DNA of 64,000 nucleotides from Halichondria panicea (lineage: Eukaryota; Porifera; Demospongiae; Suberitida; Halichondriidae): contig NC_087392.1 of the NCBI RefSeq assembly GCF_963675165.1, forward strand, positions 4,299,442-4,363,441, in the 5' to 3' direction. Of this stretch, positions 11,396-26,300 are shown in pieces (the stretch's first letter is position 1; each line of letters opens with the position of its first letter). Both the position numbers and the translations under genes were made by a program. Under the pieces are notes generated by a model. It saw nothing but the letters and a program-made list of their open reading frames with translations. It searched no databases and had not been told where the DNA came from.

Positions 11396-12346
11396 TCATA
11401 TGTTTCTGACAGGTATCAAAAACCAAATGGGACTTCTTCGCTTTGAGAGCAAAAGTACATTCAATCGACTTTCTTTTTTAACATATTTCTTATCCAAAAA
11501 TCTCTGGTAGCCGATCTTAAACACAGGTGCTTTCCAAAAGTTATTTAATACATCAAATGTAGTCATATCCGATAGCAGTAGAAAGACATGAAATCCAATT
11601 ATCGTATTGAGCACAATGAAACCACCAACAGTAGGCATGAAAAGTTCGACCAAAGGTCCGAGCATTTCCAGTGAATCTGTATCTAAAGGGTCCAGTTGCA
11701 ACCTCGACCAAACATTCGGGAAGAGACAGTCCCCAAAATAGAAGCAACTCATGGTCAGAGAATATCCGAGCCCAATTGACCCATAGCACAGAGTCAAGAA
11801 AAAGTGTGCGTATGTATTGAGGCCAACGCAATTTCCGGTAAAGGGACAGTGATGATCCATGTACGAAGTTACAGCCTGACACTTCTTACAATAGCGATGT
11901 TTTTTAGTCCCAATTTGGTCTTGTGTATCCACACAGTCTGTTGGGCGATCAGGATCATTCTTATTGCCTTGGCCTTTCTTCGGTGACACATCGTTATTTT
12001 CACTTTTGGTTTCAGAGATTACTACACTGCCTGCATGTGCGAACACTGCCATACAATAGTTAACGACCATATTTCCCCATACCCAGTAGGCAAACCCACT
12101 GTGACAGACAATCTTAAAGTTTCGAAAGGGGACGTTAGGAAAGAGAGGTATAAAATAGACAACTTGGAACCCCAAACCAGTGATTGCAAAAATGGCCATG
12201 AGCACGATTAGGAGAGTGCTTGCAGTTTGGTTGGTAAGCCTCTTGATGTTCCATCGTGGTAGGAGCAGACGCAGGAGGTCCACAATGAGGGGGGTCTGAA
12301 CAAGGCCAATCAGGAAAGCAAGGATGTACACCAGCCATGACAGCAT
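11396..12346 (-). CDS. DHHC-type palmitoyltransferase-like membrane protein, copy 1 (intronless)
   Basis: Single-exon gene of 316 residues, read from ATG at 12346 (the longer frame opens with GTG). It is a multi-pass membrane protein: hydrophobic segments at about residues 3-25, 40-65 and 85-105, then the DHHC region, then two more at about 180-205 and 225-255. The DHHC quartet is at about 164-167 in YMDHHCPFTGNCVGLNTY. Upstream sequence is reduced to YCKKC; the usual first Cys pair and the next scaffold Cys are absent. TTFD after the last membrane segment sits where DHHC enzymes carry TTxE, and the C-terminus has SRLNVLLLSKRRSPIWFLIPV-like sequence shared with copies 2 and 3. S-acylation of proteins is the family activity; whether this enzyme is active is uncertain. 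Confidence 0.86.
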   Translation of the reverse strand: MLSWLVYILAFLIGLVQTPLIVDLLRLLLPRWNIKRLTNQTASTLLIVLMAIFAITGLGFQVVYFIPLFPNVPFRNFKIVCHSGFAYWVWGNMVVNYCMAVFAHAGSVVISETKSENNDVSPKKGQGNKNDPDRPTDCVDTQDQIGTKKHRYCKKCQAVTSYMDHHCPFTGNCVGLNTYAHFFLTLCYGSIGLGYSLTMSCFYFGDCLFPNVWSRLQLDPLDTDSLEMLGPLVELFMPTVGGFIVLNTIIGFHVFLLLSDMTTFDVLNNFWKAPVFKIGYQRFLDKKYVKKESRLNVLLLSKRRSPIWFLIPVRNI

Positions 12347-12749
12347 GGTGTTTAATTCCAGGTACTGTACCACATGTAGATCTAGCTATTAAATGTGTGT
12401 ACATCAGATCATGCCTGAGTGGGTGGGGAAGCCTGTGAAGCGTAATTTGCTATAATTATACAAAATGAAGCTGTCTAAAATTTTTGCAGCTTAATTAAAA
12501 TTTACGTATAGCTTTCAGTGTTAATTACAGTACTTGCATGTTTGTATAGCTAACTGATACCTTGTGGACCTATACCTACTATTATTGGGATGACTGTTAA
12601 TGTAACCTGATATATAGAGCAGAAACAAAATTAATGCGTAATGTTCAACAGGTATTAATACTCAGTGGTAGATCAGGGAATTTAATTTATTACCTGATAA
12701 AGGTATGATAGTTTCAGGTACAATCTTCTTGTGGAAAGGGACGGTAGGT

Positions 12750-14200
12750 CCACAGTATATCTATAGCAGGGAGTCGTAGTCCCTATTCTGTGCACATTTT
12801 AAGGGCAAACTTCTGTACTTTTTCTATTTTGTGAGAATTTGTTTTTTGGTGTGGATCCCAAATATAGGGGCAGCATATTCCAGTTTTGATCTCACAAGTG
12901 AGATGTTAAACATTCTAGTGACGAGTCGCCATAGAACTGTCGGTATAAAGTATACCAACCTGCTTGCAGGCATTTCTGCACATTCCTTCTATGTGTTTTG
13001 ACCATGAGAGGTCATGAGAGATCCACACGCCAAGCGAAGGTACTTGCAGTGGTCAACTTTAAGTAGGGGACTTCCACTAATATTGAGACACATGTTGGGA
13101 AGTGGTGGGCTAGCTGGATTTTCATGATGTATAGTTATGTATTTACATGCACTTGCGGATATAGGATGGTAAAGAAGAAGATCATCAGCATAGAGCAAGA
13201 GACTTCCTTCATTTTGATTTGTATTCAGTAAGTCAATGTCATTTATGTAGATTAGGAAAAGAAGAAGTCCCAGCACCGAACCATGTGGAACTCCTGACAC
13301 AACCTCAGAGATTTTGATGACTTTCCATTTACTGTGACATACATGTATTCTATTCCTGAGATAGCTTGAAATCCAAGATGGGATGGGGATCTAAGTTCAA
13401 TTTGGTTAGCTTACTCATCAATATCGAGTGAGGAACCTTGTCAAATGCCTTTTTGAAATCAAAAAAGACTGCACATTATTATACTCTGACCATCTTCAAG
13501 CAGTTTGTGCCAATTGTGCACTGCCGTAAGCAGCGCATCTGTGGTGGATTTTCCTTTAGTGAAACCCATGCATTGTTTATTCGAGAGGAAAGATATATCT
13601 TTTAGATGCTCTAAGATTTTGCTATACATATGTTTTTCCAGGAGCTTTACAAGGATGGAGAGTATAGCGATATAGGGCGATAGTTTAAGGGATCAGACTT
13701 GTCGTTTGATTTAGAGACATGAACCAATTTCCAGTCGTATGGCAGTTCACAGTTTTTTTTATCGATAGAGCATTGTAACTGTTATACTTGGGGTGATCGT
13801 TTCAGCAGTAGCCTTCAGCATTTTGGCGGAGATTCCGTCAGGATCATTTGATTTTGTGGTGTCTAGATTGGATAACAGGTTGAATACTTCATATTCTGCA
13901 TGTGCAGCGTAAGTTCTCAGGTAAGTCTCTTGTTGGTTGTTTAAAAAAAAAAAAAAAGGTATATCTGGGTCAAGAGGAGGAAGTGAATGGTTGAAATTTG
14001 CATAAAACTGTTTGTTATTAAGGACCTGGGCCTTTTCTTCATCTTGTTTGATTTTGCGGCCATTTACTATACAAGACATGGGATAGAGCTATCTGGTATT
14101 TCAGAGCAGTCCAACATTTTTTTGACTGAGGCTTGAGGGTGCTAAAAAAATCTTCTGTCTGAGAGTGGTCACAACCTTATTTCTGATCTGTTTGTAGGTG
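12750..14200 (-). pseudogene. Degenerate non-LTR retrotransposon (LINE) fragment
   Basis: Reverse-transcriptase remnants read on the minus strand in several frames. The better block (about 13300-12989) has GVPHGSVLGLLLFLIYINDI and a catalytic YADD. Upstream (about 13750-13400) the frame holds LNYRPISL, a TKGKSTTDALL-like block and FFDFKKAFDKVPH, broken by frameshifts. About 14079-13760 carries the linker region before the RT with a homopolymer expansion. No intact endonuclease or 5' end was found. The order of motifs is that of a jockey/CR1/RTE-type LINE. It is dead, 5'-truncated, and lies between DHHC copies 1 and 2. Confidence 0.85.
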
Positions 14201-14295
14201 CAAAATCAGAAGGTTTGTTGTATTTGCGCGCAAGTCTGTGTAATAGTTTCTCTTTTTGATATCTTTTATTATCTTTTCCATGCACTTATAACAGT

Positions 14296-14463
14296 GCATG
14301 GAACCCCTCTATAACGGACACCTTTGGGGAACAATGTTTTGGCCTTTATACAGAGGTGGCCTTTGTTGAGAGGTTGTTTTGCACAAACTATTCATTTAGG
14401 ACCTGAGTGCCTGGCCGTTATACAGCAACTGGGAGGTGGTTGTTAACAGAGGTTCCACTGTAT
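14296..14463. repeat. Dispersed repeat family A copy
   Basis: About 170 bp with GTGCATGGAACCCCTCTATA at one end and GAGGTTCCACTGT at the other; internal blocks CAATGTTTTGGCCTTTATAC and GGACCTGAGTGCCTGGCCGT. The same organisation occurs at 1926-2096 and, inverted, at 30157-30342. Confidence 0.8.
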
Positions 14464-14510
14464 TTCGGTGAATATAGTTGTATAGGGTTGAATGCTTGCA
14501 TTCAACTATA

Positions 14511-14654
14511 TACACTGTAAAAAATGGTGTGTGGTTTTGACGCAAGTGCGTGACTATTGTGGCAATTATCAGTAAAAAACGCAAGAAAAAACGCACGTTT
14601 GCCACAATAGCCACGCACTCTGCGTCAAAACCACACATCATTTTTTACAGTGTA
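14511..14654. mobile_element. Perfect-hairpin foldback element
   Basis: Opens TACACTGTAAAAAATGGTGT and closes with its near-exact complement. Arms of about 55-60 bp surround a short centre containing GCAAGAAAAAACGC. No ORF. This is a non-autonomous foldback transposon in form. Confidence 0.85.
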
Positions 14655-15031
14655 GCCTCCTTAAATTCACAGGCCTTGGATTGAACTCTCAGAAGTGTGA
14701 CCTGGGACCAGGCTAGCATTTAACCCGAGTCTCCATCACAGTGTTATAATTGATTAGCCATGCTGTATATTCTACACAAGCTTGAAAACTGCAATGCCAT
14801 CCATTTAAAATACGAAATTCTAAAAATATGTTCGTTTTATTCTGCAGATGTCAGCTAGTGTTGGACTCACATACACACGCTGGGGAACTTGGAAGCGCTT
14901 CCTGAAAACAATTCTCTATAGTGACAGAATCAGTGGGATCATTTTTCGTGCGATATCTGATTATAAGCTCCGTCTTCATGTAGTGGGATAACGTTGTTCA
15001 TTTACTGACTTTTAAAAGGTGAAAAAATTTA

Positions 15032-15440
15032 TAGCTCACCAATCGGTTCATGCACTATAGCTCCAACACAGCCACAGGCCTGAAAGTGTAATGAATATTC
15101 ATCCATGACTTTAATAGAGGAGCAGCTGTGTGTGATAAGCATGCTGATTATCTCAATATGCAATATGGCAGGCCGGAGTTAGAGTTGAAATGCAAAATAT
15201 GCCAGCAGCCCCACCCACTTTATCTCCAACAATAACACTTACATACACATTATATACAGTATATATAGCTCACCAATCTTCCATGCATGCACTCCAACAC
15301 AGGCCTGAAAGTGTAATGAATATTCATCCATGAAACTTAGAGCTATGTGTGATCATATAAGTCATGCTGATCATCTCAACATAGGCAGGAATTATAATGC
15401 TGCAAAATATGCAAGCAGCCCCACCCACTTTATCTCCATG
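15032..15440. repeat. Diverged tandem duplication 3' of DHHC copy 2
   Basis: About 180-200 bp at 15032-15228 recurs at 15268-15438. Shared blocks are AGCTCACCAATC, ACAGGCCTGAAAGTGTAATG, AATATTCATCCATGA and CAGCCCCACCCACTTTATCT. The second copy ends 27 bp before the DHHC copy 2 stop codon, so it may form part of that gene's 3' UTR or terminator region. Confidence 0.8.
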
Positions 15441-15465
15441 CCACTAAATAACATAGTAATAGAAA

Positions 15466-16467
15466 TTATTTATGCTTCATCTTGTTTTTGTTACTAACCG
15501 GCAGCAAATACCACCAAGCACTAGGTCTCTGATTCAGAATCAATACATTCAGTCTGCTGTCAGCATCAAGAAACTTTTTGCCTCGAATCCTATGCCACAT
15601 AAATTTTGCCATTGGGTACTTGCTCCAGTACGTAAGCACATTGTACGTAGAGAGATCAGACAGTAGAAAGATAATCTGTAGAATAAGTAGAGAAGTTGTT
15701 ACAAGGTATCCGGAGAAAACTGGGATGAAAATCTGACTATGAATGTCCAGCTCCTCGCATATAGCATCAGGATTTCTGTCTTGCACAAGTCTGAAATACC
15801 ATAGGATTATTTTTACATTGCACTCAAAGAAATAGGGGACTGTAAGAATAACAGCATACAAAAGCCCAATCGATCCATAGAGAAGGCCTATAAAGAAGTG
15901 AGAATAGTTATGTAATCCTGCACAACAGCCGGTGAATGGACAATGGTGGTCGATTAGTGGAACAGCACAATCACAAATGGAACAATAGTGAATATCTTTA
16001 GGGTGCCAATCAAGACCATTAGTAGGCTCTGTGGGAGCTCGATTTTTATCATGATCAGAGGACTCCTGTAAAACTTGCAAACTGGTATCTTTTGTTGATA
16101 ATGAAGAGGATGGTTTCGATTGTTTATACTCTTCTTTTCGTCCGGGATGAATGCACACAACATGGTAGTAGTTGCCAACCATGTTGAACCAGAGCCAGAG
16201 GGCAAATATTAGGTGTAGCCACCCAGTGAAAGAGTGCAACGGATCTGGTACCGTCACTGGCAGGTAGACAAAGATGTGGTAACTGATTCCAATGCAGAAG
16301 ATCATGCCCACACACACAAAGAGAATATAGTGGACAAAGTTGCCAGCAGCTCGAGAAATCTTCCAGTGAGGAACAAAGAAACGGAGGAGGTCTATCGCTA
16401 TCGGAACTTGGACAACCGCCACTAAAAATATTGTGGTGTAAACAAACCAGGAGGATGAGGGAAGCAT
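15466..16467 (-). CDS. DHHC-type palmitoyltransferase-like membrane protein, copy 2 (intronless)
   Basis: Single-exon gene of 333 residues from ATG 16467; the frame extends four codons further to a TTG that is not a likely start. The topology matches copy 1: N-terminal hydrophobic segment, then a shared VPIAIDLLRFFVPHWK-type block, two further segments, a polar insert rich in Lys/Ser, the DHHC quartet at about 173-176 in LIDHHCPFTGCCAGLHNYSH, and two more membrane segments. It shares SRLNVLILNQRPSAWWYLLPV at the C-terminus. The zinc scaffold keeps only YCSIC; the cysteine that should precede the last four residues before DHHC has moved by one or been lost. STYN replaces TTxE. It lies 0.4 kb from copy 3 in the same orientation. 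Confidence 0.86.
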   Translation of the reverse strand: MLPSSSWFVYTTIFLVAVVQVPIAIDLLRFFVPHWKISRAAGNFVHYILFVCVGMIFCIGISYHIFVYLPVTVPDPLHSFTGWLHLIFALWLWFNMVGNYYHVVCIHPGRKEEYKQSKPSSSLSTKDTSLQVLQESSDHDKNRAPTEPTNGLDWHPKDIHYCSICDCAVPLIDHHCPFTGCCAGLHNYSHFFIGLLYGSIGLLYAVILTVPYFFECNVKIILWYFRLVQDRNPDAICEELDIHSQIFIPVFSGYLVTTSLLILQIIFLLSDLSTYNVLTYWSKYPMAKFMWHRIRGKKFLDADSRLNVLILNQRPSAWWYLLPVSNKNKMKHK

Positions 16468-16895
16468 CTCAAATCTCAAATCTGTACAAATATTAGACTA
16501 CGTAAAAGTCTTGTCATGTTCACAAGATCTATTGTGTCAACATTCAAACTACAGCTACAGTAAAAGAACCATTATGATAGAGTAAACTACTTAACTGACA
16601 CTGTCTATGATTGTATAGATAATAATATGTTTAGAAAAATTATAGCTATAGCTTACTCTTGCATGTATAGTTTCTTACAAGATGTTTTTGCTGAGAGTAA
16701 TCAGAAGCTAATTACTTGAGCTGCACCGCGCCTGTCGGACCTCCTCTGGTTTCTTACCATAAGATTATGCCATGCCAGACTCAGAGCCAGACTGATACAC
16801 AATTAATTGAACAGTTCAGGTCAAAGTACATTAATGGGTGAATGCAGACACAATAGAATCCAAACTTGATAAAATAACTTAACAAAAGAAAACTG

Positions 16896-17933
16896 TTACA
16901 CTGCATGTACTACACAAGATGAAATAGAATGAGAGTTTCCAACTGGAATTAGATAATGAAACCACCGTCGACGCTGACTCAGAATCAGAATGTTTAATCT
17001 GGAATCGGGATGAAGAAATTTCCTTCCACGCATTCGGTGTCCAATAAAAGATAGCATAGGTACTTTTGCAGCATTCTTTAACACATTATATGTTGAGACA
17101 TCTCCAAAGAGTAGTATGTTCTGTGCAACAAACATCATGCCCACCAGCCAGAGTGCAATTATAACTGGGATGAATACACGACTCTGAGTTCCAATCCAAT
17201 CGCAAATGTCCGTTTCCAAGTTTGTGTGGTCGATAATACCGAGATACGACAGTAAATATTTTATGTCACATTTCCAAAAATACGGAGCAGTCAGTATAAA
17301 AGCATAAATTCCCGCCATGAGTCCGTAAGAAATTCCGATATAGAAATATGAATAGTTGTTGACGCCAAAACAGGTTCCAATGTACGGACAATGATGATCT
17401 AAGTAAGCCACTCGATAGTGACATATCTTACAATAATTTCCACGGCCTGGATACCATTGCATACCGTTACTAGGAATATTACTTTGACTAGTTCCATTTG
17501 TATCATTCTTTAACTGATCTCCACTTCGATTTCGAACATCTGAGGTAGTTACTTGGTTGCTATTATTGCTAGTGCAGCTGTTATACTTCTGCCAATTCTC
17601 GCCTTCTTTGTCAGGTGACTTATCGACTCCAGGGTGTGTCAAAAGCGCCCGATAGTAATTGACCGTAATATTTATCGCTATCCAAATGATAAAGACAATA
17701 TGGAGTATTCCAGACACTGTATGAAATGGGTCAGGTTCGTAGAGGGGCAGAAACACACAGAGCAGTTGCCATAGCGCTGTGAAGCCAACAGTGGGAGCAG
17801 CAACTATCAGGATGTAACGAGACCAGTAGCCAACTCTTGAGAGCTTCGAATCGGGACAGGCAAAGCGAAGGACATCAATAAATAGAGGAGTGTGTGCAAT
17901 CACCACCACCACACCATACACGTACCAGAACAT
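16896..17933 (-). CDS. DHHC-type palmitoyltransferase-like membrane protein, copy 3 (intronless)
   Basis: Single-exon gene of 345 residues from ATG 17933, with the same plan as copies 1 and 2. The DHHC quartet is at about 179-182 in YLDHHCPYIGTCFGVNNYSY, preceded by NYCKICHYRVA, where the third scaffold cysteine is Arg. The insert before it is Asn/Ser-rich with several N-x-S/T sequons. The cytosolic tail has STYNVLKNA and SRLNILILSQRRRWFHYLIPV. The catalytic Cys is kept. The start codon is about 260 bp from the divergent katanin start. Sequence between the three copies is clearly diverged, so this is an old tandem expansion and not a recent assembly artefact. Confidence 0.86.
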   Translation of the reverse strand: MFWYVYGVVVVIAHTPLFIDVLRFACPDSKLSRVGYWSRYILIVAAPTVGFTALWQLLCVFLPLYEPDPFHTVSGILHIVFIIWIAINITVNYYRALLTHPGVDKSPDKEGENWQKYNSCTSNNSNQVTTSDVRNRSGDQLKNDTNGTSQSNIPSNGMQWYPGRGNYCKICHYRVAYLDHHCPYIGTCFGVNNYSYFYIGISYGLMAGIYAFILTAPYFWKCDIKYLLSYLGIIDHTNLETDICDWIGTQSRVFIPVIIALWLVGMMFVAQNILLFGDVSTYNVLKNAAKVPMLSFIGHRMRGRKFLHPDSRLNILILSQRRRWFHYLIPVGNSHSISSCVVHAV

Positions 17934-18191
17934 GACTTGACAGATTCTACCTAGGAATCAACGAATCAAACTTTGTGATCGAATGTTTGGTGCAAGACAA
18001 AAATTCTCACCTGTCACAATGGCTTGCTCAGGACCAGCAGAGTGTGATGTATTCCTACTTTGCTTACAGATTTATCTCAGCAAAGAGTGGCCTGATCAAT
18101 GCCCATATGGCATATGGAGGTACGCACTGATTCTATTTAATGCACATTTATTTCGTTGAATTGGAGGTAAATTTCAAACTTGAAAAGCAAA

Positions 18192-22572
<4,381 letters not shown>

Positions 22573-22723
22573 CTATAGAGTCCTGAGGCTGTGTTGTGAC
22601 TTGACTTGACTCTATGCACGTTGCCTTTAGTGTGTTTGTGCAATTTATATACTGTAGTGTAGATCTACACTGTTTTTGTTTCAGTCTTGAAGTTGTGATG
22701 TTGGATGTAGTGTACACTAGGGA

Positions 22724-23270
22724 CTAGGCCTTGCCCAATTATGCTAGCATAATTTTGAGACTAATAGGTGTGGTGGAGCATTGAGCATTATGCCAGCCTA
22801 ATAGGCAAAAAATATTAGCCTATTAGGCAATTTTACCAAATTTTGGTAGAAAGTGTATGATGATTTTATAGAAGCACTAAGCCTCAATGAGCTCCTGCTA
22901 ATACTGAGTATAATAGTATGGAAGGTGCTCTAGATCAGTTAACTCTTTTCTAAGATTTCTTTCACCAATAATTATAGTTCCTTAGAAGATTATGTAGAAG
23001 CGTCTGTGATGTTGCAGTATAATTCTCGTTGATGATTTTTATTGAGACTAATGCCATGGGTAATAATTAAAGACTAATTGGTAAGAACAAGAGTGCACTC
23101 TTGGTAAGAATTTAAGACTAATAGGTACAAATGCATGAGACTTGGAGACTAGACTAATAATTAGTCTAGTCTCCAAGTCTCATGCATTTGTACCTAAATT
23201 CTTACCAAGAGTGCACTCTTGTTCTCTTTTATAGGCAAAATTTTGAGCATAATTGGGCAAGGCCTACTAT
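22724..23270. mobile_element. Inverted-repeat element between katanin and kinase genes (family H)
   Basis: Ends GGCCTTGCCCAATTATGCT (about 22726) and the reverse complement near 23245-23266. Inside are repeated GACTAATAGG blocks and a large perfect hairpin at 23084-23226. It fills most of the 0.8-kb gap between the two genes; no ORF. Confidence 0.8.
23084..23226. repeat. Near-perfect ~70-bp-arm hairpin
   Basis: Left arm from AGAACAAGAGTGCACTCTTG to GACTAGACTAATA, loop of two or three bases, right arm fully complementary apart from an 8-10 base insertion in the left arm. The RNA would fold into a long stem. Confidence 0.9.
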
Positions 23271-23359
23271 ACTAGGGACCTTCCTGGGGAAGTCCCACAT
23301 AACTGTACTTCTCACTGTTCTTGCCTCGTGAGTATAGTAGCAAATAGTCTGAAAATAAT

Positions 23360-26300
23360 ATGGCTAGTCAAATGATGGCTAGTTATAAAGCTCCATCAAG
23401 CAGAAGCTCCCAGAAAACAGATGATCTCGCATGGTCATACCCATCTTACATACCTCTACCTGGTCGCATTGATTTAGACATAGATCTAATTCAGGCACAA
23501 CCAGCTGCTGGTAGTGACAGTGACAAAGCCTGTGATAAAGTTCCACTCCAAAAGGTAAACAATAGATCTAATTGTATTCCATTCTACCATGATACCAGCA
23601 GATAATTGGGCCCAGTTACCATTGACAATTTTAATATAGATCTACTGCGAATGTTTGGGCTATAGCTAGCTAGCTGGGACTGTCTGCACTCCCAAATAAT
23701 TATTTCAAAAAAGCCGTAGACTCTATATAGATTATATTTTAATTGTGGTTCATCTATACCGATATTTTGCTGTTGAAAAACCTTTACGAATAAACTAAAT
23801 CAGCAGAAAATTGACCCTTTGCGATCTAAGCATTGCATTCTGCAAGGATTGTCTGTATTTCGATCTACCAGACGAATGCTAGATAGGGCTGAAACCCGTC
23901 CCCCCCTTTTATGGCTGAGGACGGGCACGCCCATCTATACTAATTTAGGCTTTATTGTTACAAATTGATAGCCTCGTTCCCAGGCCTTACTTTTTCTTGC
24001 TGTTGTTGTCATTGTTTATCCATAAATCACTAGTGCTAGTGAGGCAGCAAAGAAAGAAATGGGCGTACAGTTAAGAAAAAGTAAGGCCTGGTTTGGGAAA
24101 TCGCGTGATCCACAAGGATTTTTATGAACGTGGGCGATATGTAGCCCACAATCGTGACGTAAGGTATTCTCCCACGCATTCAGAGTTAATAAGACTGTAC
24201 TGCATGAGACAACCACCAAGCTGTGATGCAAGTCAGATCAGAGAACCAGCGTGGCCAGCTCTGGTGGCAGTAGCTACCTGCTATATGATAATGATGACTA
24301 AGCTATTCTTGATCTATACTAGCATGTAGAAAGACACAAGAAAAGGTAATAGTCTGATAGAATCTGAACACACAATCTAGACTAGTAGATCATCTAGCTA
24401 AGCCTAAGGTATATAGCTAGCTATAGTGCTTGCAAACTTCCAGTTCCAAGTCCATGTCCAGCTTGCTGCAGGCAAAGTTTTATTAGTCATAGATATCTGC
24501 GTGGGCAGTCCAACATCTCTAGTTCAGCATGCCCACGCTCATTTTCACCCTTCTACCCTCACGCGACTTCCCGATACAGGCTCTCCTTTTTCCTAACTCT
24601 ACGTCTATTTCTTTCTTTATTCCTCCAATTAATACCGTATTTTATCTCATTGAACGATTAAGGCAGTATTTTATCTTAAGGTCTCGTAAAACCATACAAA
24701 CATTCCTTGATGAACCTAGCTGGCTGGGAGACATGCTTATAAGGATTTAATTTGTGTTATAATATTTTGCTGGTGAAAAACCTTTGTGAATGTACCAAAT
24801 CAGCAGAAAAGTTGACCCTTTGCGATCTAACTATCTAACTGTTCTGGCAAGGATCGTGTGTATTTACTAGGTATACGTTTTGCGGATTTTACTGTTGCGA
24901 ATTGATCAACCCTCGCAACGTTGCAAATGTTTGATGCTTGCAAAACATTCGGTATGCCATCATTAAAATTAAAACCACATTATTCAGTATGAATATCAAT
25001 ATTTGAGTCATGAATATCGTTATATAGAAACACTCCATTGACAGTAGATAGCTGTTGCATCGGTCATGCAGGTAAGGCTTAAACAGCTAGCTGTCAAGAT
25101 AAGATCCCACTGTACAGCGGGTAATTTTCATGGGGTAATTTCATTTGCTTCCTTACATGCGTTGCGGCTAGGTTTTTGTGGAAAATGTTCATCGAGGTTA
25201 GCTTGCCCACGAAAATAGCGAATTTTTACCCCACGAAACTTACCCACTATATACGGTGGTCTGAACAACATACCTATTACAATGTTCACCTATGTACATT
25301 ACCAAGAAGGACAGGAAAGCATTTCAGAGCTGCCACATTAGAGACATGGCACAGACTAGTATAGAGCCACTAAGTACTTACAAACGGCGCTGTATTTGCG
25401 TATAACACTTGTAGGGATTTAACCACTTAGTTTACAACTTTCTCTCTAGGGTCATAGCCACGTACCAAACGTGATTGCCATAGTTAGACGCTCCTCATAG
25501 TACTGTAGTTGTAATAGTACGGGTTTTATATAGGATTTTTGGGGGGTTTTTGTGCTTCAAACCATATAAATTATACTTAGTTAATGAGATTGTAGACATT
25601 TCAGAGAGAAACTTTTCAGATTTCTAGAGGGGGATCCCATGCTTTAATGTATGTTCTTGGGTGTCTTACTGCATCCTGTATATTAACACCTGTAATAACT
25701 AGCTACGATACACAGTCAATTGTCACATCTGCTTTTTGTTTACTTATATACAGAAAGATGAGTTGGAGACATTGAGGAAAGACCGAGAGGACAGCTTACT
25801 GAGAATTGCTGACTTGGAACGACAAGTTCAAATTGCCGAGCAAAGTGTACGACTCAAAGAGGGTGCTGCAACTGATATAAAGAAGCTACCGAAAAAGAAG
25901 AAAGCTGGTAGGAAAAAAACTAAGTCTATCGATGGAGCTCATTTGGTTGCCAGGATCGACGACTTTCATCGAAACGAAGAAAAACTAACGGCAGAACTCA
26001 AGCAAAAAGAAGATCAACGATATCAAGCAACACAACAGGTCATTGCACTCAGAGAGCAGCTTAGCACTTTACAACACCATATTGAGAATCTCAAATATGC
26101 AAATAAACAGATGGAAGGGGAAATGAAGCAGCTTCTTGAGATAGCGCCTGAAGATATACCTGACGATGTCAATGTCAGAGTGTTGATCGCTCAGCTACGA
26201 GCCCGTGTCAGTATGTTGGAGAGAGAAAACCAACAAATCAAGGTGCATACAGAAGAGCAGAGCAAACAAGTTCCGATAATGGATCAAGAACAAAAAGGGA

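Noticed and set aside
12989-14079. Functional reverse transcriptase gene
   Set aside because: Motifs are spread over different frames with stops and a homopolymer expansion; no full-length ORF.
18180-18191. Earlier katanin start giving four extra residues
   Set aside because: The codon is TTG; ATG at 18192 matches the family N-terminus.
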